Source: Trichococcus paludicola (GTDB lineage Bacteria; Bacillota; Bacilli; Lactobacillales; Aerococcaceae). From it: a stretch of 64,000 nucleotides of DNA. The notes beneath the pieces were generated by a model, which saw only the letters and a list, made by a program, of their open reading frames with translations, had not been told where the DNA came from and made no database searches. This document shows, one piece after another, positions 28,262 through 37,755 of the stretch. The translations under genes and the position numbers were made by a program. Where the stretch lies: the NCBI RefSeq assembly GCF_003052295.1, contig NZ_QBLC01000003.1:1-64000 (forward strand), given 5' to 3'. The first letter of the stretch is position 1. Each line of letters begins with the position of its first letter.

Positions 28262-29521
28262 ATGGCAGCAAAGGAATCAATCAAAAAAGTGGTTTTGGCT
28301 TACTCAGGTGGATTGGACACGTCAGTCATCATCCCTTGGTTAAAAGAAAATTACAACAACTGTGAAGTAATCGCCGTAGTAGGAGACGTAGGACAAGGTG
28401 ATGACTACAGCCGATTGGAAGAAAAAGCGATCAACTGTGGCGCATCGAAATTGTATGTTGCAGACTTGAAGAAGGAATTCGTCGAAGAATTCATTTGGCC
28501 GACATTGCAAGCAGGCGCTAAGTACGAAGGACAATATTTATTGGGGACTTCTTTCGCCCGTCCGATCATTGCGAAAAGAATGGTAGAGATTGCGCATCTG
28601 GAAAATGCTGATGCGATCGTTCATGGAGCAACAGGGAAAGGGAACGACCAGGTCCGTTTTGAAGTCGGCATCAGAGAATTCGATCCGAACATCACGATCA
28701 TCGCCCCTTGGAGAGAATGGGAACTGACTTCCAGAGAAGATGAATTTGCGTATGCTGCTGCACATAACGTGCCGCTTCCGATTACGTTGGAAACAAACTA
28801 CTCAAAAGATAAAAACTTATGGCATCTATCGCATGAAGGCCTTGATCTGGAAATGACAGCCAACGAGCCTGATTACGATAAAATTCTGGAGATGTGCGTG
28901 ACGCCTGAGAAAGCTCCGGACGAAGCGACCTATGTTACCCTGGAATTCAAAAAAGGCATACCGGTCAGCCTGAACGGTGAAGCTTTGGACGGCATCGCTC
29001 TGATCGAAAAATTGAATGTGATTGCAGGCGCGAACGGCGTCGGCATCATCGATATCGTGGAGAACCGCTTAGTCGGCATGAAATCAAGAGGCGTTTATGA
29101 AACGCCAGCTGGAACTGTGCTGTACCATGCCCACGATAAATTGGAACAGCTTTGCCTGGACAAAGACACGTTCCAATACAAACAATTGCTTGCCAACAAA
29201 TATGCGGAGCTTGTATACAACGGATTGTGGTATACACCATTGCGCAAAGCATTGGCTGCATTTGTTGAGGAAACACAACAGAATGTCGAAGGTTTCGTGA
29301 AGATGAAGCTTTATAAAGGCAACATCACTGATGCTGGCGTTGTCAGCGCGAAATCATTGTACAGCGAAAGCTTCGCGACTTTCGAGAGCGACGATGTATA
29401 CAACCATACTGATGCAGCCGGCTTTATCCGTCTGTTCGGATTACCTACATCCATCCGTGTCATGAAAGAGCAAGCTGAAGATCAAGCGACACATGAAGAA
29501 TTGAAAGATCTTTTAAAATAA
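28262..29521 (+). CDS. argG: Argininosuccinate synthase
   Basis: 419 residues. It joins citrulline and aspartate using ATP. The P-loop-like pyrophosphatase motif is [10 protein letters not shown] (about residues 12-21), followed by [11 protein letters not shown], the citrulline/aspartate region [14 protein letters not shown], and [20 protein letters not shown] precedes the ATG. It is monocistronic here. argH, normally next to it, is absent from this spot; the following gene is a sugar transferase. Confidence 0.96.
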   Translation: MAAKESIKKVVLAYSGGLDTSVIIPWLKENYNNCEVIAVVGDVGQGDDYSRLEEKAINCGASKLYVADLKKEFVEEFIWPTLQAGAKYEGQYLLGTSFARPIIAKRMVEIAHLENADAIVHGATGKGNDQVRFEVGIREFDPNITIIAPWREWELTSREDEFAYAAAHNVPLPITLETNYSKDKNLWHLSHEGLDLEMTANEPDYDKILEMCVTPEKAPDEATYVTLEFKKGIPVSLNGEALDGIALIEKLNVIAGANGVGIIDIVENRLVGMKSRGVYETPAGTVLYHAHDKLEQLCLDKDTFQYKQLLANKYAELVYNGLWYTPLRKALAAFVEETQQNVEGFVKMKLYKGNITDAGVVSAKSLYSESFATFESDDVYNHTDAAGFIRLFGLPTSIRVMKEQAEDQATHEELKDLLK

Positions 29522-29561
29522 ACAACCGGTATTAGTGTCTCTTGACAACTAGTCCGCTCTG

Positions 29562-29606
29562 GAACGCCCTCATCAGGCAATAACTCCTGATGAGGGCGTT
29601 CTTTTT
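29562..29606 (+). terminator. argG terminator
   Basis: Perfect 16-bp stem GAACGCCCTCATCAGG with complement, then TTTTT. Confidence 0.95.
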
Positions 29607-29687
29607 CAGTTATTGGATGAAACCCTGGAGGATGACGCCGCAAGCAGGCCGTCATCCAAAAATGGAGGGATATTGCATTTCCAAACT

Positions 29688-29715
29688 TTGATATCCCAAA
29701 AGAATAAACTATGAT
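29688..29715 (+). promoter_or_regulatory. Promoter of the sugar-phosphate transferase gene
   Basis: TTGATA (29688-29693), 16 bp, TATGAT (29710-29715). Two small hairpins lie upstream: GGATGACG/CGTCATCC (about 29631-29658) and GGGATAT/ATATCCC. Confidence 0.55.
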
Positions 29716-29764
29716 AAAATGAATGCATTCATATTTAGCTAGTTTAAGGAGGAGGAGATTAAGC

Positions 29765-31159
29765 GTGAATCAAACAGGTGAATGGAACAAAGCCCGTAAA
29801 ATTATCATCGGCATCATTGATGTGCTGTTGTTCATCGGATCATTGCTGTTATCTTTTTATTTAAAATTTGGAAGAAATATACCATTGATAAACTTCGATG
29901 CCTTTCAGGGCAGCATTGCCTACGTCTCAGTGATTTTCATCATCGTCAATATCCTGTTCGGTACGTACATATTTTATAACAAATCGATCAGTGATTTCTT
30001 ATTCATCACGGTCATCGGACAATTCGTTCTTTCGTTGATCATCATGGCGCTGACTTTTGCCGGGCGATGGTTGGCATTCCCGCGATCGGTCATTCTGATC
30101 AACTTTTTTGTGGGAACAATCCTTTTGTTCCTGTTCCGCGTAATGGTTTTCAAAATGTATCAGAGCATGAGCGGAAGCAAACGGGTCATGATTGTCGGGA
30201 TGGAAAAGGAAGTATTTGCGGCAGTCGACAACTTCACGAATACAAAAAGCATCCGCCATATGGTGACGCATGTCGTCCTGTCGGATTATTACGAAAATGT
30301 TTTGCGGCACCTAGAAGAGATTGATATCGTCTACTTAGCGAGCCAGATCGAAGAATCTGAAAAACTCAAGATATACGATCTGTTGACGAGCAAAGAGAAG
30401 AAGATGTTCTTGAATACCAGCTTTGAAAATCTGATCATGGTCAATCCGAACATGATGAACATCGAAGATGAAAGCATCATCGAGGTTTCCCCGTTCCGTA
30501 TCTCGGCAGAAGATGGTCTTATGAAACGGATCATCGATATTGCAGTTGCGCTGATCGGTATCGTTATTACCTCGCCGATCATGGCAGTTACGGCTTTCTT
30601 GGTGAAGAAAAGTTCCGAAGGTCCCGTATTCTACAAGCAGACACGCATCACCAAAGACGGCAAGGAATTCGAAATTTTGAAGTTCCGCAGCATGGGTGTG
30701 ACTGCTGAGAAAGATTCAGGCCCGGTTTTGGCAACAAGCAATGATATGCGCGTCACAAAAGTCGGCAAATATCTGCGCTCCCTGCGCATCGATGAGCTGC
30801 CGCAATTGTTCAATGTGTTGCTGGGCGATATGTCTTTGGTCGGCCCCCGGCCGGAACGTCCCTTCTTCGTTGATCAATTCAAGGAATTGAACCCGCATTA
30901 TTACCTGCGCCACAACGTTCGTGCCGGTATTACCGGATATGCGCAAGTGTACGGGAAGTACGCCTCCGACTTCAACAGCAAGCTGAACTTCGATCTGATC
31001 TACATCAAGAAATATTCCTTGATACTGGATTTGAAGATCATGCTGCAAACGGTCAAGATCTTGTTCGATAAAGTATCATCCCGAGGTGTGGATGAAAGCG
31101 AACGAGCGATTCTGACCGAGCAAGAGATTGAAGCACGCGGCATCAGAGTCATTTATTAA
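29765..31159 (+). CDS. Undecaprenyl-phosphate sugar phosphotransferase (WbaP/EpsE/WcaJ type)
   Basis: 464 residues from GTG 29765, which follows AAGGAGGAGG. Four membrane segments fill the first ~140 residues, then a Rossmann-like CoA-binding-type region, then the bacterial sugar transferase domain. That domain starts with a membrane helix (MKRIIDIAVALIGIVITSP) and has VFYKQTRITKDGKEFEILKF, RIDELPQLFNVLLGDMSLVGPRPE and RAGITGYAQVYG. It attaches the first sugar-1-phosphate to the lipid carrier for exopolysaccharide. No other polysaccharide gene is next to it, which is unusual. The sugar is unknown. Confidence 0.9.
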   Translation: MNQTGEWNKARKIIIGIIDVLLFIGSLLLSFYLKFGRNIPLINFDAFQGSIAYVSVIFIIVNILFGTYIFYNKSISDFLFITVIGQFVLSLIIMALTFAGRWLAFPRSVILINFFVGTILLFLFRVMVFKMYQSMSGSKRVMIVGMEKEVFAAVDNFTNTKSIRHMVTHVVLSDYYENVLRHLEEIDIVYLASQIEESEKLKIYDLLTSKEKKMFLNTSFENLIMVNPNMMNIEDESIIEVSPFRISAEDGLMKRIIDIAVALIGIVITSPIMAVTAFLVKKSSEGPVFYKQTRITKDGKEFEILKFRSMGVTAEKDSGPVLATSNDMRVTKVGKYLRSLRIDELPQLFNVLLGDMSLVGPRPERPFFVDQFKELNPHYYLRHNVRAGITGYAQVYGKYASDFNSKLNFDLIYIKKYSLILDLKIMLQTVKILFDKVSSRGVDESERAILTEQEIEARGIRVIY

Positions 31160-31168
31160 AACGAAAAG

Positions 31169-31215
31169 TAAACCATCCTGCCGGGCGTTTTTCCGCCCAC
31201 CAGGATGGTTTTTTG
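31169..31215 (+). terminator. Terminator after the sugar transferase gene
   Basis: AACCATCCTG and CAGGATGGTT outer arms, inner GGGCG/CGCCC, and a T6 tail. Confidence 0.92.
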
Positions 31216-31403
31216 TTTACACAGAAATGCCGGTTGTGTTTGCGGGAATATAGGCTAATCACTATAATCAATCTGAAGGATTTTGGACAAAAAAGCGGAA
31301 ATGTATGGGGAATTGCGTTACAATAGGTAAATAGAGCACTTCCTTCTGCAGTACCGTGACAGAATGCGGAGGCGTACGATCAAAGATGAAATGAGTGAGT
31401 TGG

Positions 31404-32888
31404 ATGAGTTTTGATTATAACGATGATAGTTTAGCTTTGCATACTGATTTGTACCAAATTAACATGATGAAGACTTATTGGGATGAAGGCATTACCGAAA
31501 AACATGCAATTTTTGAACTGTACTTCCGGAAGTATCCTTTCAATAACGGCTATGCAGTCTATGCGGGGCTTGAGCGCTTCGTTTCCTACATTCAGAATTT
31601 ACGCTTCACGGATACGGACATCGCCTATTTGCGGGAGCATGTCGGCTACGAGGAAGGTTTTTTGGAGTATCTGAAAAATTTCCGTTTCTCGGGCACGATC
31701 CGTTCCGCTTTGGAGGGGGACCTCGTCTTCGCGAATGAACCGATCGTCCAAGTGGAAGGTCCGTTGGCGGAATGCCAGTTGATCGAAACGGCCTTATTGA
31801 ATGTCGTCAATTTCCAAACGCTGATAGCGACAAAAGCCGCACGTCTGCGCTACGTCTGCGATGATGAGCCATTGATGGAATTCGGTTCCAGAAGAGCACA
31901 GGAAATGGATGCCGCCATTTGGGGCACACGCGCAGCCTACATCGCGGGATTCAATGCCACGAGCAATGTCCGAGCTGCTAAACTGTTCGGCATTCCGGCT
32001 TCTGGTACTCATGCCCATTCGATGGTGCAAGTTTATCGAAATGATTACGATGCCTTCATGGCTTATGCGCGTTCCCACAAGGATTGCGTATTCCTGGTGG
32101 ATACGTATGATACGTTGAAATCGGGCGTGCCGAATGCCATCAAAGTCGCGCGGGAAATGGGCGATAAGATAAACTTCAATGGCGTACGCATAGACAGCGG
32201 GGATATGGCCTACATTTCCAAAAAAGTCCGTCAGCAATTGGACGAGGCAGGCTTTACCGATGCGAAAATCTACGCATCGAACGACTTGGATGAATTGACC
32301 ATCTTGAACTTGAAGATGCAAGGTGCAAAAATAGATGTCTGGGGTGTCGGCACCAAGCTGATCACCGCTTATGACCAACCCGCGCTTGGAGCGGTCTATA
32401 AATTAGTTTCTATAGCGGATGAGAGCGGCAAAATGGTGGACACGATGAAGATCTCCAGCAACGCCGAAAAAGTTTCCACACCCGGCAAGAAGCAAGTATG
32501 GCGAATCACCCGCAAGCGTGACGGCAAGTCGGAAGGGGACTACATTGCGCTTTGGGAAGAAAAGCCCGATCAAGAGGCGGAACTGTATATGTTCCATCCC
32601 GTCTTCACTTACATCAATAAGACCATCACTGACTTTGAGGCGCGTCCCGTGCTCCAGGACATCATCGTGGATGGTGAAGTGGTTTATGAATTGCCATCGC
32701 TCCAAGAAGTAAAAGCCTTCTCGGAAGCGCAGATGAGCGGTTTGTGGGATGAATACAAACGAATCCTGAATCCGGAAGACTATCCGGTCGACTTGTCACA
32801 GAAGACGTACGATCACAAGATGTCCACCATCAAAGCCATCAAGAAGCAAATCAAGGAAGAAGCGTCATTATTGGAAAGCACTAAATAA
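31404..32888 (+). CDS. pncB: Nicotinate phosphoribosyltransferase
   Basis: About 494 residues. It makes nicotinate mononucleotide from nicotinate and PRPP, the entry to NAD salvage. Seen: [14 protein letters not shown] at the N-terminus, [17 protein letters not shown] with the His that is phosphorylated in this family, [15 protein letters not shown] and ASNDLDE. The start is uncertain: ATG 31404 or GTG 31395, both with weak ribosome sites. nadE follows 29 bp downstream, so the two form an NAD salvage operon. Confidence 0.94.
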   Translation: MSFDYNDDSLALHTDLYQINMMKTYWDEGITEKHAIFELYFRKYPFNNGYAVYAGLERFVSYIQNLRFTDTDIAYLREHVGYEEGFLEYLKNFRFSGTIRSALEGDLVFANEPIVQVEGPLAECQLIETALLNVVNFQTLIATKAARLRYVCDDEPLMEFGSRRAQEMDAAIWGTRAAYIAGFNATSNVRAAKLFGIPASGTHAHSMVQVYRNDYDAFMAYARSHKDCVFLVDTYDTLKSGVPNAIKVAREMGDKINFNGVRIDSGDMAYISKKVRQQLDEAGFTDAKIYASNDLDELTILNLKMQGAKIDVWGVGTKLITAYDQPALGAVYKLVSIADESGKMVDTMKISSNAEKVSTPGKKQVWRITRKRDGKSEGDYIALWEEKPDQEAELYMFHPVFTYINKTITDFEARPVLQDIIVDGEVVYELPSLQEVKAFSEAQMSGLWDEYKRILNPEDYPVDLSQKTYDHKMSTIKAIKKQIKEEASLLESTK

Positions 32889-32917
32889 CCAATCAAATCA
32901 ATCAAGGGGGAATAGGT

Positions 32918-33751
32918 ATGCGTCCACTACAAAAAGAGATTATTGCTGCATTAAGAGTGAAACCGGAAATCGATCCAAAAGAGGAAATCCGCATCAGCAT
33001 CGATTTCATGAAAGATTATTTGGCGGCACACCCGTTTTTGAAGGCATTCGTTTTGGGCATCAGCGGAGGGCAGGACTCCACTTTGACGGGGCGGTTAGCC
33101 CAGCTGGCGATCCAGGAAATGCGTGACGAGACAGGCGACGACAGTTACCAATTCATCGCTGTCCGTCTTCCGTACGGCATTCAATTCGATGAGCACGATG
33201 CCCAGGCTGCACTTGCCTTCATTTCCCCTGACCAAAAATTGGTCGTCAACATCAAAGAAATGGCAGACGCTGCACTCGATGCGCTTGAAGAAGCCGGCCT
33301 CACCATCACCGACTTCAACAAAGGCAACATCAAGGCACGCCAACGCATGATCGTCCAGTTCGCGATAGCGGGCGACAGCAACGGGGCTGTTTTGGGTACT
33401 GACCATGCTGCAGAATCCGTGACCGGTTTCTTCACGAAATTCGGGGACGGCGCAGCCGACTTGTTGCCGATTTGGCGCTTGAACAAACGTCAAGGACGCC
33501 AATTGTTGAAAGATCTGGGCGCACCGACACAGCTCTACGAAAAAGTACCGACAGCGGACTTGGAGGAAGACCGGCCTGCTTTGCCTGATGAAGTGGCTTT
33601 GGGAGTGACGTACGAGATGATTGATGCTTATCTGGAAGGCAAGGAAATACCGGATAAGGAAGCAACAATCATCGAAGGCTGGTATACGAAGACCGAGCAT
33701 AAACGCCACTTGCCGATCACGGTCTATGACAGTTTTTGGAAAGAAGCCTAA
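32918..33751 (+). CDS. nadE: NH3-dependent NAD+ synthetase
   Basis: 277 residues, the short ammonia-dependent form without a glutaminase domain. The ATP pyrophosphatase P-loop is [19 protein letters not shown]. Other sites are [43 protein letters not shown] and [15 protein letters not shown]. It amidates nicotinate adenine dinucleotide to NAD+. AAGGGGG precedes the ATG. It works two steps after PncB; nadD is not nearby. Confidence 0.96.
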   Translation: MRPLQKEIIAALRVKPEIDPKEEIRISIDFMKDYLAAHPFLKAFVLGISGGQDSTLTGRLAQLAIQEMRDETGDDSYQFIAVRLPYGIQFDEHDAQAALAFISPDQKLVVNIKEMADAALDALEEAGLTITDFNKGNIKARQRMIVQFAIAGDSNGAVLGTDHAAESVTGFFTKFGDGAADLLPIWRLNKRQGRQLLKDLGAPTQLYEKVPTADLEEDRPALPDEVALGVTYEMIDAYLEGKEIPDKEATIIEGWYTKTEHKRHLPITVYDSFWKEA

Positions 33752-33776
33752 TCTGTTCAGATAGTGGGGTTTTGCA

Positions 33777-35666
33777 GTGAAAATCAGCAAACAAAATAAA
33801 ATGATGCAAGAAAATCAAAATCTGCAGTGCAAGAGTGGGGGGCACCTCCTGCTCCTGCACTGCTTCAGCTTGTTGGCGACCGCTTTCGTGGTCCATCTCT
33901 TTCTTCAATGGACCCAAAATGATCTGGATGCCGGACTGGTCGTGAATTTTGTATTTGCTTGGCATACCGAGAAGTTCCTGATCAGTACCGGCGTGTTAGT
34001 GACGCTTGGGCTATGGCTTTGGGCGCTGGTAGGGAATATCCGCTGGGCGAATGCATTGTTGTTGCTGTCGGGGGGAATCTTTGGGATGGCGACCTATGAG
34101 AAGATGCTGCAGCGCAACGAGCCCGTTTATCCGAGCGATTTGAAGATGCTGACGGAGGCCACCTTCCTTTTGGAAATGCTCAATGGACGGGCATTGGCGG
34201 TGCTTAGCCTTGTGTTCATCCTGTTTCTGGCATTCGTACTTTATTCCTTGCGTCAGGCCAAATCCAAGCAAATCGTGAAATTGGGATGGAAATCACGCGT
34301 GCTGCTGTTCGTTGCAACAAGTTTGGCACTCGGTTATGCAGGCCAGTTCCAGCAGGAAGGCAACCTGCTGAAGAAAGCCTATGACAGAACGGCGTATTGG
34401 ATTCCATACAGCCAACAAATGAATTACTACAACACCGGATTTGTGGCCGGCTTCTTATACAATCTATCGGCAGCGCCGATGGAGATGCCGGCGGATTATT
34501 CACAGGAAAAAATCGATGAGTTGAAGGTAACCTATCAGCAATTTGCTGACGAAATCAACGCAGAAAGAACAGCTGTGTTGCCCGAAACGAATGTCATCTA
34601 CATCATGAATGAAAGTTTTGCGGACCCGCTTGAGTTGGAAGGATTGGATCTGCAAAGTGATCCGATTCCGTTCACGCGAGCCTTGATGGATACAAGTTAC
34701 AGCGGCGAGCTGTTGTCCCAAGGATATGGCGGCGGAACCGCCAATATCGAATTTGAGGCTTTGACAGGGTTCTCGATGGAGCCGTTCGCTGCGAACATCA
34801 CGACGCCCTATACGCAGTTCCTGTCCACGCAAGATGACTTTCCATCCGTCGTGTCCCGTTTGGAAGAAGCCGGCTTCCGTACCACAGCGATCCATCCCTA
34901 CAATACGACCATGTATAAGCGGTTGGAGAACTATGAGACTTTGGGATTCGATTCTTTTCTTTACGAGGACACGATGACGAATACGGAAAAGCTGGATACC
35001 AATCCGTACATTTCGGATGCAGCCGCGTACGCTGAAATAACGGCTATCCTGAAAGCCAGCGAGGAAAAAGATTTTATCCATTTGGTGACGATGCAGAACC
35101 ATACGCCTTATCAAAATAAATACACGGTAACGCCATCTGCTGCTGAAACCGGCATTGCCAGCCAGACAATCCGGAACTATCTGCAGGATCTGCAGTACAG
35201 CGATCAAGCGTTGGCGGATCTGTTGGCAACTCTGCAGGAATGGGACGAGCCGACCGTCGTCGTGTTTTGGGGGGATCATTGGCCGAGCGTTTTCGGAGAG
35301 GATCTTTATGCGCTGAACACGATCCAGAATATGCATGAGACACCTATGTTCGTCTACAGCAACACGGAAGAGGCCCAAAAAGATTTGGGCGTCACCAGTC
35401 CCATCTATTTCTTCCCGGAAGTGCTGGAGTTGAGCGGCAGCCGCGTCACGGCTTTTGAAGCCTTGTTGATGGCGCTTCAGGAACAGGTGCCGGCTTTCGA
35501 AAAGACGCTGTATGTGAATGGCGATACCGGTGAGTATGTCTCGAGCCGAGAAGGACTTTCCGATCAGGCCAGAAGCCTGTTGGCGGATTATGATCTTATC
35601 CAGTACGACACGACCACCGGAAACCATTACGCAGAATCAAACGGTTTTTTCCAAATGAACGATTGA
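33777..35666 (+). CDS. LTA-synthase-like membrane sulfatase-fold enzyme
   Basis: 629 residues, start GTG. About five membrane segments in the first ~190 residues precede an extracellular alkaline-phosphatase-fold domain. Metal-site and catalytic features are intact: VIYIMNESFAD with the Mn-binding Glu, GYGGGTANIEFEALTGF with the Thr nucleophile (near residue 321), HPYN, and FWGDHWPS. Such enzymes move glycerol phosphate from phosphatidylglycerol onto lipoteichoic acid or glycans. It is divergent from classical LtaS, so a primase or another phosphoglycerol transferase is possible. tagO follows 100 bp downstream. Confidence 0.87.
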   Translation: MKISKQNKMMQENQNLQCKSGGHLLLLHCFSLLATAFVVHLFLQWTQNDLDAGLVVNFVFAWHTEKFLISTGVLVTLGLWLWALVGNIRWANALLLLSGGIFGMATYEKMLQRNEPVYPSDLKMLTEATFLLEMLNGRALAVLSLVFILFLAFVLYSLRQAKSKQIVKLGWKSRVLLFVATSLALGYAGQFQQEGNLLKKAYDRTAYWIPYSQQMNYYNTGFVAGFLYNLSAAPMEMPADYSQEKIDELKVTYQQFADEINAERTAVLPETNVIYIMNESFADPLELEGLDLQSDPIPFTRALMDTSYSGELLSQGYGGGTANIEFEALTGFSMEPFAANITTPYTQFLSTQDDFPSVVSRLEEAGFRTTAIHPYNTTMYKRLENYETLGFDSFLYEDTMTNTEKLDTNPYISDAAAYAEITAILKASEEKDFIHLVTMQNHTPYQNKYTVTPSAAETGIASQTIRNYLQDLQYSDQALADLLATLQEWDEPTVVVFWGDHWPSVFGEDLYALNTIQNMHETPMFVYSNTEEAQKDLGVTSPIYFFPEVLELSGSRVTAFEALLMALQEQVPAFEKTLYVNGDTGEYVSSREGLSDQARSLLADYDLIQYDTTTGNHYAESNGFFQMND

Positions 35667-35767
35667 AACAGATTGCCGCAGGCTTGCGGCTTGTGTGAGA
35701 GTTGGATTTGCATGTAGGTCCGGAATCGCCTATGATTAAGGAAATACAGGGTGAAAGGAGGGGTCCG

Positions 35768-36865
35768 GTGAGTTTCTTTATACGTTTTATGCTGCTTTTC
35801 GGGGCGACGATACTGGCGAGTGTGCTGTTCACCTATCTTTTCCGTGCGGCAGCGAGACGGTTCCGCTGGACGGATAAGCCATCCGAAGCGAAAGTGCATG
35901 TCCAGGAAACGCCTACGATGGGAGGCGTGGCCATATTCGCGGCTTATTGGGGTGCCTTCTTCATTGGGGTCCCTCTGAGTAATCGTTCAGGGTTTGCAGG
36001 CATCATGTTTTTGAGCTCGTTGATCATCCTGATAACGGGAATCATCGATGACGCCTATGATCTGAGGCCTTGGCAGAAAATGATCGGCATCCTTACTGCG
36101 GCGAACGTGCTGTATTTTTTTACGGGCATCAAAATAGACAGCCTGACGCTGGATTATTTCGGAACAATCGAATTCCATGAAGCGGGTTACTTGGTGATGA
36201 TGCTTTGGATTGTGGTCATCACGAATGCGGTGAATCTGATGGACGGGCTGGATGGCTTGGCGACGGGAACTTCAATCATTTCCCTCTCGACGATGGGCTT
36301 CGTCAGCTATTTCTTCACCGATTATATGGATGTCGCCACCGTCGTCATGATTTTCCTTTTGGTTGCAAGTTTGTTGGGTTTTTTGCCTTTCAACTTCTAC
36401 CCATCCTCCATTTTCCTTGGGGATACGGGGTCGCTGTTCGTAGGGTTTATGATCGCGGTGTTGTCCTTGTACGGCCTGAAACATGCCACCTTCGTATCGC
36501 TCCTGATACCGGTAGCCATTCTCGGGGTTCCGTTGACGGACACGATTGCCGCTGTCCTTCGCCGGACTTTGCACAAGCGTTCCATCAGCGCAAAGGATAA
36601 AAGCCACCTGCACCACCGTTTGCTGCGGCTGGGCTTTACGCACCGCCAGACCGTTTTGGTCATTTATGCTTTGGCGATCATCTTCTCCTTGACGGCCATC
36701 CTGTTCCCGATTTCTTCTTTCTGGGGAACGGTAGTTTTGGTAGTCGGTCTGATTTTCGGCGTGATGCTCTTCATCGCTTCCTTCAATTTGTTGGACAGCA
36801 ACCGCTCCAAGTTGCGCAAGACATTGTATCGCCTTTTGAAGGAAAAGGACGACAAAAACAAATGA
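35768..36865 (+). CDS. tagO: Undecaprenyl-phosphate N-acetylglucosaminyl-1-phosphate transferase (TagO/WecA)
   Basis: 365 residues from GTG 35768 with AAAGGAGG 6 nt upstream; the frame is open to 35702 without a better site. It is a polytopic membrane enzyme of the MraY/WecA family: KVHVQETPTMGGVAIF, GIIDDAYDLRPWQK (Asp-rich), VVITNAVNLMDGLDGLATG, SIFLGDTGSLFVGF and KSHLHHRLLRLGF. It places GlcNAc-1-phosphate on the lipid carrier, the first step for wall teichoic acid. It lies beside the LTA-synthase-like gene, forming an envelope polymer pair. Confidence 0.93.
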   Translation: MSFFIRFMLLFGATILASVLFTYLFRAAARRFRWTDKPSEAKVHVQETPTMGGVAIFAAYWGAFFIGVPLSNRSGFAGIMFLSSLIILITGIIDDAYDLRPWQKMIGILTAANVLYFFTGIKIDSLTLDYFGTIEFHEAGYLVMMLWIVVITNAVNLMDGLDGLATGTSIISLSTMGFVSYFFTDYMDVATVVMIFLLVASLLGFLPFNFYPSSIFLGDTGSLFVGFMIAVLSLYGLKHATFVSLLIPVAILGVPLTDTIAAVLRRTLHKRSISAKDKSHLHHRLLRLGFTHRQTVLVIYALAIIFSLTAILFPISSFWGTVVLVVGLIFGVMLFIASFNLLDSNRSKLRKTLYRLLKEKDDKNK

Positions 36866-36913
36866 ACAAGCCATGAAAGCCTACCGGGCTATCACGCGCT
36901 TGTTCATTTTTTT
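36861..36913 (+). terminator. tagO terminator
   Basis: AATGAACAAG, which overlaps the tagO stop, pairs with CTTGTTCATT, then a T run. Confidence 0.8.
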
Positions 36914-36922
36914 ATTCAAAGT

Positions 36923-37594
36923 CTATTCGATTTCGCCTTCATCGGCTTCGTCGTAAGCTGGGGAGACCGGACGCTCCACGTAGTCCTCCTCGCCGATTTC
37001 AAAGACGACACGGCCATTCATGACATCCGTAACAGCATCCTGGAAATGGCTGATGTCCTCAGTAGGGATGCCGCACAAAAAACAAACCTGGTCGGTGTAT
37101 TGGGCCTCAATCAGAGTATAGGCCGATTGCGCTAAGTAATTCTCCAATTTTCCGGATGCGGAATAGGAAACGATGCAGCCGACTTTTGTCTGGAGGCTGC
37201 GGACAACGATGCCGATGTCCTTCAGTGCTGACGATACGGAGCGGCTGTAGGCACGAATCAATCCGCCGGCACCGAGCTTTGTTCCGCCGAAATAGCGGGT
37301 GACGACGGCTGCGACGTAACGCAGATCGTTTTTCTTGAGCACTTCCAACATCGGGACGCCAGCTGTTCCGGATGGTTCACCGTCGTCGTGGGCGCGTTGG
37401 ATGTCGTTCTGGTCGCCGACCAGGTAAGCGGAACAGTTGTGCGTCGCTTTCCAGTGCTCTTTTTTGATGGCTTGGATGAATTCTTTGGCCTCGTCTTCGG
37501 AATGGACACGTTTGAGGCTGCAGATGAAGCGGGAGCCCTTGATGATGATCTCTGAAACGCCGCTTTCTGCGATAGTGTGATAGGTTGTCAGCAT
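36923..37594 (-). CDS. YigZ/IMPACT-family protein
   Basis: 223 residues. The IMPACT domain is seen in KGSRFICSLKRVHSEDEAKEFI, ATHNCSAYLVG, DDGEPSGTAGVPMLEVL and VTRYFGGTKLGAGGLIRAYS, followed by a second ferredoxin-like domain (residues ~140-205) and an acidic tail. The family is widespread (YigZ, YvyE) and linked to translation control, but its bacterial biochemistry is not settled. It is divergent from the murE-like gene, with a ribosome site TTGGAGG before the ATG. Confidence 0.92.
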   Translation of the reverse strand: MLTTYHTIAESGVSEIIIKGSRFICSLKRVHSEDEAKEFIQAIKKEHWKATHNCSAYLVGDQNDIQRAHDDGEPSGTAGVPMLEVLKKNDLRYVAAVVTRYFGGTKLGAGGLIRAYSRSVSSALKDIGIVVRSLQTKVGCIVSYSASGKLENYLAQSAYTLIEAQYTDQVCFLCGIPTEDISHFQDAVTDVMNGRVVFEIGEEDYVERPVSPAYDEADEGEIE

Positions 37595-37755
37595 AGTCTT
37601 TAGCCTCCAATATGTTGTTCAATCTCATTTTACCACAGAGGGGCTCGGATGACAGGCCACGAACAAGGAAAGGGACTTTCCGAACATTTCCATTTGTGGT
37701 ATTGTTAGATGGAATAGACCAAACGGCCATAGGGGTCGATGGAAAGGTGATCTGC

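Noticed and set aside
37612..37755. N-terminal extension of the MurE-like protein
   Set aside because: The sequence crosses the intergenic promoter region. GTG 37756 has a ribosome site and gives the normal MurE N-terminus.
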